From the NCBI RefSeq assembly GCF_009696485.1, contig NZ_VULY01000018.1, positions 1,294,001 through 1,358,000 of the forward strand: a stretch of DNA of 64,000 nt, written 5' to 3'. How positions within the stretch are numbered: position 1 is the stretch's first letter; each line of letters begins with the position of its first letter. Under the pieces are notes generated by a model that did not search any database, was not told where the DNA came from, and worked only from the letters and a program-made list of their open reading frames with translations. Source of the DNA: Suipraeoptans intestinalis. GTDB taxonomy: Bacteria; Bacillota; Clostridia; Lachnospirales; Lachnospiraceae. Both the position numbers and the translations under genes were made by a program. Shown piece by piece: positions 52,032-61,675 of the stretch.

Positions 52032-52841
52032 CTATCTGCTAAGAACTTCCGCTTTGGTATCCGTGATCAGAACCATGTATTCCACTTGCGCGGACAGGCC
52101 GCCGTCCACGGTGGATACCGTCCAGCCATTTTGGCTGTCTACGGTAAAACGGGGACTACCTTGATTGATCATAGGCTCAATGGTAAAGATCATACCCGGC
52201 ACCAGGACCATTTCGCTGCCTTTGGGAGTCACATAGCTGACATAGGGATCCTCATGGAATTCCAGACCGATGCCGTGTCCGCCGATCTCTTCCACTACGG
52301 AATAGCCGTGTTTTTTCGCGTGGGAGGAGATGGCAAAGGCGATATCTCCCAGATGCCCCCAGGGGCGGGCGGCGGCAAGGCCGAGCTCCACACACTCCCT
52401 TGTGACGGTCACAAGGCGCCGGGCTTCGGGAGAAGGCGTTCCGATGCAAAACATGCGGGAGGCGTCAGAAAAATAACCGTCCAGGATGGTGGATACGTCT
52501 ACGTTGATAATATCGCCCTCCTTCAGTATTTCCTGTTCAGATGGGATCCCATGGCAGATCACGTTATTGACGGAGGTGCAGACGCTTTTGGGAAACCCTT
52601 CATATCCGAGCGGGGCGGGGATCCCGCCGTGCTCCTTTGTAAACTGAAATACCAGACGATCGATGTCCTCTGTGGACAGACCGGCGCGGATATGGGCTTC
52701 TACATGATCTAAAACGGCCGTGTTCAGCCGGGCACTTTTTTTGATGGCCTCAATCTGCTGAGGCGTCTTTAACAGCGAGCTGTCCGGAACGATCTCTCCT
52801 TTGGCAGCCAGCTTCCATAGTTTTTCTTTTAACTGATCCAA
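52032..52841 (-). CDS. map: Methionine aminopeptidase, type I
   Basis: Protein of 269 aa if TTG 52841, behind AGAGAGG, is the start; the frame stays open further upstream but that part looks non-coding. Metal ligands are in VDVSTILDGYFSDASRMF, GHGIGLEFHEDP, FTIEPMI and AQVEYM. It has a ~30-aa N-terminal extension (LKEKLWKLAAKGEIVPDSSLLKTP) before the catalytic domain, without the zinc-finger or SEC-C motif. It removes the initiator methionine. Divergent from pfk. Confidence 0.92.
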   Translation of the reverse strand: MDQLKEKLWKLAAKGEIVPDSSLLKTPQQIEAIKKSARLNTAVLDHVEAHIRAGLSTEDIDRLVFQFTKEHGGIPAPLGYEGFPKSVCTSVNNVICHGIPSEQEILKEGDIINVDVSTILDGYFSDASRMFCIGTPSPEARRLVTVTRECVELGLAAARPWGHLGDIAFAISSHAKKHGYSVVEEIGGHGIGLEFHEDPYVSYVTPKGSEMVLVPGMIFTIEPMINQGSPRFTVDSQNGWTVSTVDGGLSAQVEYMVLITDTKAEVLSR

Positions 52842-52922
52842 GGTGCAACCTCTCTTTCCCCTCTTTTTGGATTGCCGGTCGTAACTTTTCCGGCAGCAAT
52901 TCTTTTTTTCAGTATAACACAA

Positions 52923-52970
52923 TTGTGCAGGAAAGAAAAATAGAGTATAATTCCAATGTGCAGGAAAGAA
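52923..52970 (+). promoter_or_regulatory. pfk promoter flanked by a 14-bp direct repeat
   Basis: TTGTGC (52923-52928), a 17-bp spacer and TATAAT (52946-52951). TGTGCAGGAAAGAA occurs at 52924-52937 and 52957-52970, 33 bp apart, about three helical turns, on both sides of the -10 box. Confidence 0.6.
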
Positions 52971-52989
52971 GAAACCAAGGAGGAAAGCC

Positions 52990-54063
52990 ATGCTTAGAAT
53001 AGGGATGCTGACCAGCGGAGGAGACTGCCAGGCGCTGAATGCGGCTATGCGGGGAGTCGTCAAAGGACTTTGCAGGGAAGGCCGGTCTGTAGAAATATAT
53101 GGATTTCAGGACGGATACAAGGGATTGATCTATTCCGATTTTCAGATGCTGAAAAAGGAGGACTTTTCAGGAATCCTGACAAAGGGAGGCACGATCCTGG
53201 GAACGTCCAGACAGCCGTTTAAGCAGATGCGGATTCCGGACGAGAATGGATTGGATAAGGTGGAAGCCATGAAGCACACCTATCACAAGCTGCATCTGGA
53301 CTGCCTGGTGATCCTGGGGGGAAATGGAACGCACAAGACAGCGAACCTTCTGCGGTCAGAAGGGCTGAACATTGTGACACTGCCAAAGACCATTGACAAT
53401 GATCTCTGGGGAACGGATATGACCTTTGGGTTTCAGAGTGCCGTAGATATTGCTACAGATACCATTGACAAGATCCATACCACGGCCACCTCCCACAGCC
53501 GGGTCTTTATTGTAGAAGTGATGGGACATAAAGTGGGGTGGGTCACACTTTATGCGGGCATTGCAGGCGGGGCGGATATTATCCTTCTGCCGGAAATCCC
53601 TTATGACATAGAAAAAGTGACGGAAGCGCTGGACGCAAGAAAGCGGGCAGGGAAGCGATTTACCATCATTGCAGTGGCAGAAGGCGCTTTGTCCAAAGAG
53701 GAAGCAGAGCTTCCAAAAAAGAAAAGAAAACAGCAGAAGGCGGCTGCCGGCTATCCTTCCGTGGCTTATGAGATCGCAGAAAAGATCCAGGAGAGAACAG
53801 ATCAGGAAGTGCGGATCACCGTGCCGGGCCATGCGCAGAGAGGCGGAGCGCCCTGTGCTTACGACAGGGTTCTGGCCACCCGGCTGGGAGCTGCGGCGGC
53901 AAAGGCGGTGCTGGATGGGCAATACGGCTGCATGCTGGGTGTGCGATCCGGGGAGATCGTCCGTGTTCCCCTGGAAGAGGTGGCAGGCAGGCTAAAGGGC
54001 GTGGATCCGAAGGCGGAGATCCTGGAAGAAGCAAGGCAGACAGGCATCAGCTTCGGCATCTGA
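52990..54063 (+). CDS. pfkA: 6-phosphofructokinase family protein
   Basis: Protein of 357 aa. Motifs: MLTSGGDCQALNAAMRG, ILGGNGTHKTANLL, LPKTIDNDLWGTDMTFGFQSA, EVMGHKVGWVTLYAG and PGHAQRGGAPCAYDRVLA. The nucleotide loop reads GGNGT where E. coli ATP-PFK has GGDGS, and PKTIDND is the form found in PPi- or mixed-type enzymes. Phosphoryl donor specificity is therefore unclear. A Lys-rich insertion (LPKKKRKQQK) lies near residue 243. It starts behind AAGGAGG. Confidence 0.88.
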   Translation: MLRIGMLTSGGDCQALNAAMRGVVKGLCREGRSVEIYGFQDGYKGLIYSDFQMLKKEDFSGILTKGGTILGTSRQPFKQMRIPDENGLDKVEAMKHTYHKLHLDCLVILGGNGTHKTANLLRSEGLNIVTLPKTIDNDLWGTDMTFGFQSAVDIATDTIDKIHTTATSHSRVFIVEVMGHKVGWVTLYAGIAGGADIILLPEIPYDIEKVTEALDARKRAGKRFTIIAVAEGALSKEEAELPKKKRKQQKAAAGYPSVAYEIAEKIQERTDQEVRITVPGHAQRGGAPCAYDRVLATRLGAAAAKAVLDGQYGCMLGVRSGEIVRVPLEEVAGRLKGVDPKAEILEEARQTGISFGI

Positions 54064-54135
54064 CGGCGGTGGGAAAGGAACCGCAAACGTCCGGCAGACG
54101 ACAGCGAGGGAAGCAGAAAAGACGGGAGAAAAATC

Positions 54136-55710
54136 ATGTCATATATGGCATTATATCGCAAATTCAGACCGCAGGGATTTCAGGATGTAAAAGGACAGGA
54201 AGCCCTGGTGCGGACTTTAAAAAATCAAATACAGGCGGATCGGATCGGGCATGCGTATCTGTTTTGCGGAACGAGGGGAACCGGAAAAACGACGGTGGCA
54301 AAGATTTTTGCGAAGGCAGTCAATTGTGAACACCCCAGGGAAGGCAGTCCCTGCGGAGCCTGCTCCATGTGCAGGGAGATCGGGGAAGGCAGCTCCATGA
54401 ATGTCATCGAGATCGATGCGGCATCTAATAACGGAGTAGACAATATCCGGGAGATCCGGGAAGAGGTGTCCTATCGTCCGGCAAAGGGAAAGTATAAGGT
54501 CTACATTATCGACGAGGTGCATATGCTTTCGGCAGGAGCCTTTAATGCACTGCTGAAAACACTGGAGGAACCGCCGGAATATGTGATCTTTATTCTGGCT
54601 ACCACAGAGGTGCACAAAATTCCGGTCACGATCCTAAGCAGATGTCAGAGGTACGACTTCCGCAGGATCGACAGCGGTACGATCGCAGAGCGCCTGCAGG
54701 AGCTGGTAGAAAAGGAAGGGCTTCAGGTGGAGGAAAAAGCGATCCGGTACATTGCACGCATGGGGGACGGATCTATGCGGGACGCGCTGAGTCTTCTGGA
54801 CCAGTGTACCGCCTTTTATCTGGGGGAGAAGCTGACCTATGAGCATGTACTGGAGGTGCTGGGAGCGGTGGATCAGTCCGTTTTTGGGAAACTGCTGGAG
54901 AAGCTGCTGGCGGCAGAAGTAAAGGGTGTGATCCAAACGGTGGAAGAACTGGTGCTTCAGGGACGGGAGCTGACGCAGATGACGATAGACTTTACCTGGT
55001 ATCTGCGAAATCTCCTTCTGGTAACGGAAGGAGAAGAAGCGGCAGAACTTCTGGAGATTTCGGCAGAGCAGTTCCATCAGCTTCAGAGCCTGCGAAAGAA
55101 GGTAGAGGACGAAACATTGTTTCATTACATCCGGGTATTCTCCGAGCTGAGCAATCAGATGAAATTTTCCGGGCAAAAGAGGATCTTGCTGGAAATGACA
55201 CTGATCAGACTCTGCAGGCCGGAGATGGAGAAGAAGGAGGATGCCCTGTGGGACAGGCTGCGGCGAATGGAACAGCGGCTGACAGTGATGGAGGAGGAAC
55301 CTTCTGCCCGCCCGGTGATCCGGGAGGGGGAAACAAAGCTGCAGCAGGAGGCACAAAGTCCCAGGCCGGCACTTCCCGAGGCGTTGACGGAAGAGGTGCA
55401 GTATGTAGCAAAAAACTTTCGGGAGATCATACAGGAAGCATCCCCCCTGCTTCGGATATGTCTGAAAAAAGCAAGGCTGAGCGCGGGAGAGGGAAATCTG
55501 CTTTTGGTGGTGATGCCAAGCGAAGTGGAGGCGGATGCAGTAAGAGCTCCGGAACGGCTGGAGGAGCTGTCGCGTCTGCTGGAGGAAAAAACGGAAAAAC
55601 AGATCCGGATAGACGTTCGCCAGATGGAGAAGGGCAGACGGTTTGAGGACAGCTTTGTAGACATAGAACAACAGATACACATGGAACTGACGATTGAGGA
55701 GCAAGAATAA
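54136..55710 (+). CDS. dnaX: DNA polymerase III gamma/tau subunit
   Basis: Protein of 524 aa. [23 protein letters not shown], Walker [13 protein letters not shown], the zinc cysteines ([16 protein letters not shown]), [25 protein letters not shown] and [13 protein letters not shown] identify the clamp loader. Domains III and the C-terminal tail are short compared with E. coli tau. The downstream ybaB-recR order is conserved in bacteria. Confidence 0.96.
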   Translation: MSYMALYRKFRPQGFQDVKGQEALVRTLKNQIQADRIGHAYLFCGTRGTGKTTVAKIFAKAVNCEHPREGSPCGACSMCREIGEGSSMNVIEIDAASNNGVDNIREIREEVSYRPAKGKYKVYIIDEVHMLSAGAFNALLKTLEEPPEYVIFILATTEVHKIPVTILSRCQRYDFRRIDSGTIAERLQELVEKEGLQVEEKAIRYIARMGDGSMRDALSLLDQCTAFYLGEKLTYEHVLEVLGAVDQSVFGKLLEKLLAAEVKGVIQTVEELVLQGRELTQMTIDFTWYLRNLLLVTEGEEAAELLEISAEQFHQLQSLRKKVEDETLFHYIRVFSELSNQMKFSGQKRILLEMTLIRLCRPEMEKKEDALWDRLRRMEQRLTVMEEEPSARPVIREGETKLQQEAQSPRPALPEALTEEVQYVAKNFREIIQEASPLLRICLKKARLSAGEGNLLLVVMPSEVEADAVRAPERLEELSRLLEEKTEKQIRIDVRQMEKGRRFEDSFVDIEQQIHMELTIEEQE

Positions 55711-55724
55711 AGGAGGAACAGACA

Positions 55725-56078
55725 ATGGCAAAAAGAGGTGGATTTCCGGGAGGCGGAATGCCGGGAAACATGGCAAATCTGATGAAGCAGGCACAAAAGA
55801 TGCAGCGGCAGATGGAAGAACAGGCAAAAGAAATGGAAACCAGGGAATTTGTGGCTACGGCGGGAGGCGGAGCCGTGGAGGTGACGGTTTCCGGAACCAA
55901 GCAGATCCTGAAGCTGAAGCTGGATCAGGAGGTTGTGGATCCCGATGATGTGGAAATGCTGGAAGACCTTATTGTGGCGGCAGTCAATGAAGCGATGGGG
56001 AAAGTGGATGAATCTTCTGCTTCTGCCATGTCCAGGCTGACTGGCGGAATGGGTGGACAGATCCCGGGATTGTTTTAA
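55725..56078 (+). CDS. YbaB/EbfC nucleoid-associated protein
   Basis: Protein of 117 aa. A Gly/Met/Pro-rich N-terminus ([28 protein letters not shown]) precedes the YbaB fold ([49 protein letters not shown]). It binds DNA as a dimer. It lies between dnaX and recR. Confidence 0.96.
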   Translation: MAKRGGFPGGGMPGNMANLMKQAQKMQRQMEEQAKEMETREFVATAGGGAVEVTVSGTKQILKLKLDQEVVDPDDVEMLEDLIVAAVNEAMGKVDESSASAMSRLTGGMGGQIPGLF

Positions 56079-56092
56079 TGGAGTGAACAGGA

Positions 56093-56689
56093 ATGGATTA
56101 TTACAGTGGACAGATCAGCAGACTGATAGAGGAGCTGTCGCGTCTGCCGGGCATAGGTTCAAAGTCAGCGGCACGGCTGGCTTTTCATTTGATCCATATG
56201 CCGGTGGAGGAAGTGGAGCGCCTGGCGGACACCATGGTAGACGCCAGAAAAAATGTCAGGTACTGCAGACAATGTTATACGCTGACAGATCAGGAGTTGT
56301 GCCCGATCTGCAGCAATCAGGAGAGAGACCAGAAGACTATCATGGTGGTGGAAACCACAAGGGATCTGGCCGCTTATGAAAAAACAGGCAAATATAAAGG
56401 CGTCTATCATGTGCTTCATGGGGCGATCTCGCCGATGATCGGGGTGGGTCCAGGAGATATTAAGCTGAAAGAGCTGATCGAAAGGCTGCAGGGAGAAGTG
56501 GATGAGGTGATCATTGCCACCAATTCCAGCCTGGAAGGAGAAACGACGGCCATGTATATCAGCAAGCTGATCAAACCGGCGGGGATCAAGGTCAGTCGGA
56601 TCGCCAGCGGAGTGCCGGTAGGAGGCGACCTGGAATACATAGACGAGGTGACGCTTCTTCGGGCGCTGGAAGGCAGGACTCAGCTGTAG
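56093..56689 (+). CDS. recR: Recombination mediator RecR
   Basis: Protein of 198 aa. Helix-hairpin-helix LSRLPGIGSKSAARLAFHL, zinc finger CRQCYTLTDQELCPIC, Toprim domain VVETTRDLAAYEK and C-terminal Walker-like GGDLEYIDEVTLLRALEGR are all present. It helps load RecA at gaps together with RecFO. Confidence 0.97.
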   Translation: MDYYSGQISRLIEELSRLPGIGSKSAARLAFHLIHMPVEEVERLADTMVDARKNVRYCRQCYTLTDQELCPICSNQERDQKTIMVVETTRDLAAYEKTGKYKGVYHVLHGAISPMIGVGPGDIKLKELIERLQGEVDEVIIATNSSLEGETTAMYISKLIKPAGIKVSRIASGVPVGGDLEYIDEVTLLRALEGRTQL

Positions 56690-56707
56690 AAGAAGGAGGC
56701 CAAAGGA

Positions 56708-57820
56708 ATGGGCAGAAAAAAGAGCGCGGCAGGAACCTCTGCACAGGTGGCGAGTCTGGCAGGTGTTTCCCAATCCACTGTCTCCATGATACTAAATCAC
56801 AAGTCAAATGTTTCTTTTTCTAAAGAAACCATCGAAAAAGTGGAGACGGCAGCCAGGAAATTAAATTATGTGCTTCCGCAGAAAAGGGTACGGAGCAGAA
56901 AAAAGGGAGAAAGACTTCTGGTAGTGTTCTGTCCGAACCTGACCAATCCTTATTATGTTATGCTGCTGCAGGGGATCGAGTCCAGAGCGAGGGAGCAGGG
57001 ATTCGGTCTCTTTGTCTGCAATACCCAAAGGGATCTGAAAATGGAGGAGCGATATCTGAGGATGGTGCGCAGTCTCAAGCCGCAGGGGGTGATCTACACC
57101 TGCAATCCCGGCTCCGGCTTTCTGGGAGCGGTGGAGCGTCTTTCCCGGGAGATCCCCATTGCCATCATCAACAATCAGAATGAAAAAATGAAGGTGGATG
57201 CGGTGGAACTGGATAATGCAAAGCTGGGGCGTATTATGGCCAGACACCTTTTGAAACTGGGCCATCATCAGGTGGCATATATTGCGCCGCCTCTTACTCT
57301 GCGACAAAAGCAGCGATCCAAGCGGGTAGAAGGATTTCTGGCAGAATATGAAAAGGCGGGGTGGAAAGAGGGCGTTACCGTAAAAGCAGCAAAGGAAGAA
57401 GCGGACCGAAAGATGCCGGATATTGATTCGGAATATCAGATCGGCTATCAACTGACAAAAGAACTTCTGGCAGAGAAAGAAAAGGTCACGGCCATTGTGG
57501 GGCTGAACGATATGATCGCATTTGGGATCCTGGACGCTCTCTATGAGGCGAAGATCAAGGTTCCTCAGGAGGTATCGGTGATGGGCTGCGACAACACCCT
57601 TTTTGCCAGGATGAGCAAGGTAGATCTTACCACCATCGAACATTTTGTGGTATTCAAGGGGAGAGATGCCTGCGACATCATTATGAAAAAGATGGAGTCT
57701 CACTACAGGGAAACCTCTCAGCCGGAACCCATCAGCACGTATCACGTGGAATATGAGCCAAGGCTGATCGTCCGGGGAACGACGGCGAACGCCTATACCG
57801 GAAAAAAGAACAAACATTAA
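56708..57820 (+). CDS. LacI family transcriptional regulator
   Basis: Protein of 370 aa. Helix-turn-helix and hinge: AQVASLAGVSQSTVSMILNHKSNVSFSKETIEKVETAARKLNYVL. The periplasmic-binding-like core follows (VVFCPNLTNPYYVMLLQGIESRA, VDAVELDNAKLGRIMARHLLKLGHHQVAYI, AIVGLNDMIAFGILDALYEAKIKVPQEVSVMGCDN). A short linker KKRVRSRKKGE separates the parts. The transaldolase and transketolase genes downstream may be its targets; this is inference from position. Confidence 0.93.
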   Translation: MGRKKSAAGTSAQVASLAGVSQSTVSMILNHKSNVSFSKETIEKVETAARKLNYVLPQKRVRSRKKGERLLVVFCPNLTNPYYVMLLQGIESRAREQGFGLFVCNTQRDLKMEERYLRMVRSLKPQGVIYTCNPGSGFLGAVERLSREIPIAIINNQNEKMKVDAVELDNAKLGRIMARHLLKLGHHQVAYIAPPLTLRQKQRSKRVEGFLAEYEKAGWKEGVTVKAAKEEADRKMPDIDSEYQIGYQLTKELLAEKEKVTAIVGLNDMIAFGILDALYEAKIKVPQEVSVMGCDNTLFARMSKVDLTTIEHFVVFKGRDACDIIMKKMESHYRETSQPEPISTYHVEYEPRLIVRGTTANAYTGKKNKH

Positions 57821-57883
57821 TAGTTTTCAAATAATTATTAATAATAAATTAGTTTTTCTCCTTCGCAGGAGTGAAAGCGAAAA

Positions 57884-57907
57884 CGGCGGCAACACGCCGG
57901 GGGATTT
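57884..57907 (+). terminator. Possible terminator after the LacI-type gene
   Basis: CGGCG-GCAACA-CGCCG hairpin (57884-57899) followed by GGGGATTTT; the T run is weak. The rest of 57821-58069 has no gene; ATTATTAATAA occurs at 57834-57844 and again at 58046-58056. Confidence 0.4.
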
Positions 57908-58069
57908 TGGATAAGTCCGGAGAAAGCAAAGCGAAAAAAGGAAACAGAAAGTTTTCCGCAAAACGGGGAAGAAAATGCAGGGGAACAAAAAGAGGAGAAA
58001 CGAAAAAAAGACAGGATTGATAAAAAATACTAATAAAAATAATTGATTATTAATAAAAATCCAGATCTA

Positions 58070-58099
58070 TTGACCGTGCTTCTGAAGATGAGATATAAT
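58070..58099 (+). promoter_or_regulatory. Promoter of the transaldolase-transketolase genes
   Basis: TTGACC (58070-58075), an 18-bp spacer and a perfect TATAAT (58094-58099). An AT-rich repeat, ATTATTAATAA (58046-58056), lies just upstream and may be an operator. Confidence 0.65.
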
Positions 58100-58148
58100 C
58101 AAAAGCAAATGTGCAAGTAAGGCGTATGAATTGAAGGAGGAAGTTGGC

Positions 58149-58802
58149 ATGAAATTTTTTATCGACACAGCAAAGGTGGAAGATATCCGGAAAGCAAATG
58201 ATATGGGCGTGATCTGCGGTGTGACCACCAACCCGTCTCTGATCGCAAAAGAAGGAAGAGTGTTTGAGGAAGTGATCGCAGAGATCGCAGGGATCGTGGA
58301 TGGGCCTATCAGCGGGGAAGTAAAAGCAACGACGGTGGATGCAGAGGGGATGATCGAGGAAGGCAGAAAGATCGCGGCGATCCATCCCAACATGGTAGTA
58401 AAGCTTCCCATGACGGTGGAAGGCTTGAAGGCATGCAAAGCCTTGACTCGGGAGGGGATCAAGACGAATGTGACCCTGATTTTTACCGCCAATCAGGCGC
58501 TTTTGGCAGCGAGGGCAGGAGCGACCTTTGTGTCTCCGTTTCTGGGACGACTGGATGATATCTCTGTAAGAGGAACGGATCTGATCGCAGAGATCGCAGA
58601 GATATTCGCGGTAGCAGGGATCGAGACAGAGATCATTGCGGCAAGCGTACGACATCCTCTCCATGTAACAGACTGTGCGCTGGCAGGAGCAGACATTGCC
58701 ACCGTGCCGTATTCCGTTATCGAGCAGATGACGAAGCACCCTCTGACAGATGCGGGGATCGAAAAGTTTCAGGCAGATTACAAGGCGGTTTTTGGAGAAT
58801 AG
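58149..58802 (+). CDS. Transaldolase/fructose-6-phosphate aldolase family protein
   Basis: Protein of 217 aa. [48 protein letters not shown] with the Schiff-base lysine, [20 protein letters not shown] and [12 protein letters not shown] identify the TalC/MipB/Fsa branch. It acts in the non-oxidative pentose phosphate pathway together with the transketolase subunits that follow. Start at ATG 58149 behind AAGGAGGAAG. Confidence 0.94.
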   Translation: MKFFIDTAKVEDIRKANDMGVICGVTTNPSLIAKEGRVFEEVIAEIAGIVDGPISGEVKATTVDAEGMIEEGRKIAAIHPNMVVKLPMTVEGLKACKALTREGIKTNVTLIFTANQALLAARAGATFVSPFLGRLDDISVRGTDLIAEIAEIFAVAGIETEIIAASVRHPLHVTDCALAGADIATVPYSVIEQMTKHPLTDAGIEKFQADYKAVFGE

Positions 58803-58838
58803 CAAAGATCATTCCAAAGAAGTGAAAGGAACACACAG

Positions 58839-59663
58839 ATGAACAAAGCAGAGTTAAAACACACAGCAAATGAAATCAGAAAAGGGATCCTGACGGCGGT
58901 TTATCATGCGAAATCAGGACATCCGGGCGGATCCTTGTCGGCTACAGAACTTTATACCTATCTGTTTTTCAAAGAGATGAGGATCGATCCTGCGGATCCA
59001 AAAAAGGCGGACCGGGACCGATTTGTCCTGTCCAAGGGTCATACGGCGCCGGGCTATTATGCGACGCTGGCTAACAGGGGATTTTTCCCGGTGAAAGATC
59101 TGGAAACTTTGAGAAAGGTCGGATCTTACCTACAGGGACATCCGGATATGAAACACATACCGGGAGTAGATATGAGCAGTGGATCTTTGGGACAGGGAAT
59201 CTCCACCGCAGTAGGTATGGCGATCTCTGCCAAGCTGAGCGGACAGGACTACAGAGTTTATACCCTGTTGGGAGACGGAGAGATCCAGGAAGGACAGGTG
59301 TGGGAGGCTGCCATGCTGGCGGCTCACAGGAAGCTGGACAACCTGGTGGTGATCGTAGATAATAACAATCTGCAGATCGACGGAGCGATCGATGAGGTAA
59401 ATTCCCCGTATCCCATTGACAAGAAGTTTGAAGCATTTAACTTCCATGTGATCAATATTGACGGGCATGATTTTGACGCGATCGAAAATGCTTTGAAAGA
59501 AGCGAGGGAGACCAAGGGCCGTCCCACAGCTATCGTTGCGAAGACGGTAAAGGGAAAAGGAGTTTCCTTCATGGAAAATAAGGCGGCATGGCACGGATCT
59601 GCACCGAATCAGGAGCAGTACGAAGCGGCAATGGCAGAATTAGAGAAAGCAGGTGAAGTGTAA
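58839..59663 (+). CDS. Transketolase, N-terminal subunit
   Basis: Protein of 274 aa. KSGHPGGSLSATELYTYLFF, LSKGHTAPGYYATLA and the thiamine diphosphate/Mg motif LLGDGEIQEGQVWEAAMLAAHRKLDNLVVIVDNNNLQ are complete. It forms the cofactor-binding half of a split transketolase. Its stop overlaps the start of the C-terminal subunit (TAATG), giving coupled expression. Confidence 0.95.
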   Translation: MNKAELKHTANEIRKGILTAVYHAKSGHPGGSLSATELYTYLFFKEMRIDPADPKKADRDRFVLSKGHTAPGYYATLANRGFFPVKDLETLRKVGSYLQGHPDMKHIPGVDMSSGSLGQGISTAVGMAISAKLSGQDYRVYTLLGDGEIQEGQVWEAAMLAAHRKLDNLVVIVDNNNLQIDGAIDEVNSPYPIDKKFEAFNFHVINIDGHDFDAIENALKEARETKGRPTAIVAKTVKGKGVSFMENKAAWHGSAPNQEQYEAAMAELEKAGEV

Positions 59664-60604
59664 TGGCAGAGAGAAAGAAGATCGCAACGAGAGAAAGCTA
59701 TGGAAATGCATTGGCAGAGCTGGGAAAGCTGCATGAGGATGTGGTCGTTCTGGATGCAGACCTGGCGGCAGCTACAAAAACCAGTACATTTCAGAAGGCA
59801 TTTCCGGAACGCCATATTGACTGTGGGATCGCGGAATGCAACATGATCGGCGTGGCAGCCGGTCTTGCGGCGGCAGGCAAGGTTCCGTTTGCCAGCTCTT
59901 TTGCCATGTTTGCAGCAGGGCGCGCGTTTGAACAGGTGAGAAACTCTGTGGGCTATCCAAAGCTGAACGTAAAGATCGGAGCGACCCATGCAGGGATCTC
60001 CGTAGGAGAGGACGGGGCGACCCATCAGTGCAACGAGGACATTGCCCTGATGCGTACCATTCCGGGAATGGTGGTGCTGAATCCGGCTGATGATGTGGAA
60101 GCAAGGGCGGCTGTAGCCGCGGCCTATGCGCATAAAGGACCGGTTTACCTGCGGTTTGGCAGGCTGGCAGTTCCGGTGATCAATGAGGAAGAAACGTATC
60201 AGTTTGAGATCGGAAAGTCTATCCGTTTAAGAGAAGGGAAGGATGTGACCATCATCGCCTCCGGCCTTCCGGTATCCGAGTCGCTGGAAGCGGCGAAAAT
60301 GCTGGCAGAAGATGGGATTGAGGCGGAAGTGATCAATATGCATACCATCAAGCCGCTGGATGAAGCGGCGGTGATCGAGGCGGCAAAAAAGACAGGAAAG
60401 ATCGTGACGGTGGAAGAACATTCCGTTATAGGAGGTCTGGGAAGCGCCGTTTGTGATGTGGTTGCAGAGAAAGCGCCGGCCAGAGTCATGAAGATCGGAA
60501 TCAACGACACCTATGGAGAATCCGGACCGGCGGTAGAGCTGATCAAAAAGTATGGACTGGATGCACAGAGCATTTACGAAAAAATCAAAGGATTCCTGAA
60601 ATAG
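59663..60604 (+). CDS. Transketolase, C-terminal subunit
   Basis: Protein of 313 aa. VVVLDADLAAATKTSTF, FIDC-like HIDCGIAECNMIGVAAGLAAAGKVPFASSFAMF (aminopyrimidine side), GISVGEDGATHQCNEDIALMR and the C-terminal regulatory domain (KIVTVEEHSVIGGLGSAV) are present. With the preceding subunit it transfers two-carbon units between sugar phosphates. A terminator follows. Confidence 0.95.
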   Translation: MAERKKIATRESYGNALAELGKLHEDVVVLDADLAAATKTSTFQKAFPERHIDCGIAECNMIGVAAGLAAAGKVPFASSFAMFAAGRAFEQVRNSVGYPKLNVKIGATHAGISVGEDGATHQCNEDIALMRTIPGMVVLNPADDVEARAAVAAAYAHKGPVYLRFGRLAVPVINEEETYQFEIGKSIRLREGKDVTIIASGLPVSESLEAAKMLAEDGIEAEVINMHTIKPLDEAAVIEAAKKTGKIVTVEEHSVIGGLGSAVCDVVAEKAPARVMKIGINDTYGESGPAVELIKKYGLDAQSIYEKIKGFLK

Positions 60605-60623
60605 GAAACCAGAGCAGAAGAAA

Positions 60624-60656
60624 AGAGCGGAGGGCTGATACTTCCGTTCTTTTTTG
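60624..60656 (+). terminator. Terminator after the transketolase genes
   Basis: AGAGCGGA (60624-60631) pairs with TCCGTTCT (60643-60650), one G-U pair, followed by TTTTTT. Confidence 0.75.
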
Positions 60657-60858
60657 TTTTCAGGACAGAAAACGGAAATCGTCTACAATTGTACTTGTCG
60701 GGAACTGTGACTGCGGGAAGTTTAGGGAAAGGCAGTCTGTGGAAAAAGAATATTAAAAAATCGGAAGATTTTCTACTGAACTGCAAAGGAAAATATGATA
60801 AAATCTCTGTGAATATTATAGGGAAAATTTAGTGAGAGAGTGAAAGGGAGTCATAGAA

Positions 60859-61017
60859 ATGTCTACGTTTATGCTGTTTATAGGATTAATGATAATGGGA
60901 CTGGTGCTTTTGAGAGTGGGACTGAAATTAGGAAAAAAGGGCAGATGGCTGGTGATCCTTTGCGCTGTGATTCTTTTTTTGATGGGAGTGTTTGGCGTGA
61001 TAGTGTCACTGTTGTAA
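60859..61017 (+). CDS. Small two-helix membrane protein
   Basis: A 52-aa frame starting at ATG 60859 behind AAAGGGAG. It reads MSTFMLFIGLMIMGLVLL, a short basic loop RVGLKLGKKGRW, then LVILCAVILFLMGVFGVIVSLL: two membrane helices with the loop likely inside. It precedes the DUF4230 gene by 26 bp in the same direction, so the two probably work together. No family was recognised. Confidence 0.6.
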   Translation: MSTFMLFIGLMIMGLVLLRVGLKLGKKGRWLVILCAVILFLMGVFGVIVSLL

Positions 61018-61043
61018 GTGGGATAGGAGGGGCGGAAATACAG

Positions 61044-61664
61044 ATGAGAGAAGTGGCAAAAAAAGCTTTGATGGGGATGTTGCCCGTTGTTTTTATAGCA
61101 CTCGTAGCAGGAGGATGGTTTTTGCACAGACATTTTAGTGAAAAAGAATCAAAAGAACGGAACAAACCTAAACAACGTACAGAAATCGAAGTGATAGAAG
61201 AAAAGCTGAAATTGACAGCAGAATTAAATACAGGAAGTTACCTATGCACAGATATCCTGACACGGACAGAATCGAAAACATTGAAGGGATGGACGATTCC
61301 TTTAACAGAAAAGTATTTTATTATTTCTTATGACGGAATCGTAAAAGCAGGTATCAGAGATTTGACAAAAGCCCAGGTCACACAAAAGGGAAATACAATT
61401 ACGATAAAGTTTCCCGAAATAGAGATTACGGAGACGGAAATCGACAATGATTCTTTTGAAAAATTGGATGAATCAAACAATATCTTTAATCCTGTTACCA
61501 CGGAAGATCTGAATGCAGCTCAGCAGGAGTTAAAGAACAAAATGGTGGCCAGAGCAAAAGAAAAGGGCCTTTTGGATGTGGCAAAAAGGAATGCAGAGAC
61601 AATTCTTTCCTCCATGTTAAAAAGCCCGAATTCTTCCTATCAGATCAAGATTGAATGGTTGTAG
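61044..61664 (+). CDS. DUF4230-like membrane-anchored protein
   Basis: Protein of 206 aa from ATG 61044 behind GGAGGGGCGG; a longer upstream frame overlaps the small membrane gene and is unlikely. One N-terminal helix (LMGMLPVVFIALVAGGWFL) is followed by a charged linker and a domain with ELNTGSYLCTDILTRTE, KYFIISYDGIVKAGIRDLTKAQV, NTITIKFPEIEITETEIDNDS and a long C-terminal helix, matching DUF4230. These proteins are surface- or membrane-attached and of unknown function. Confidence 0.8.
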   Translation: MREVAKKALMGMLPVVFIALVAGGWFLHRHFSEKESKERNKPKQRTEIEVIEEKLKLTAELNTGSYLCTDILTRTESKTLKGWTIPLTEKYFIISYDGIVKAGIRDLTKAQVTQKGNTITIKFPEIEITETEIDNDSFEKLDESNNIFNPVTTEDLNAAQQELKNKMVARAKEKGLLDVAKRNAETILSSMLKSPNSSYQIKIEWL

Positions 61665-61675
61665 GGATGGAACGA

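Noticed and set aside
52842-53063. Upstream extension of the map frame
   Set aside because: It overlaps the pfk promoter and start and gives sequence unlike methionine aminopeptidases.
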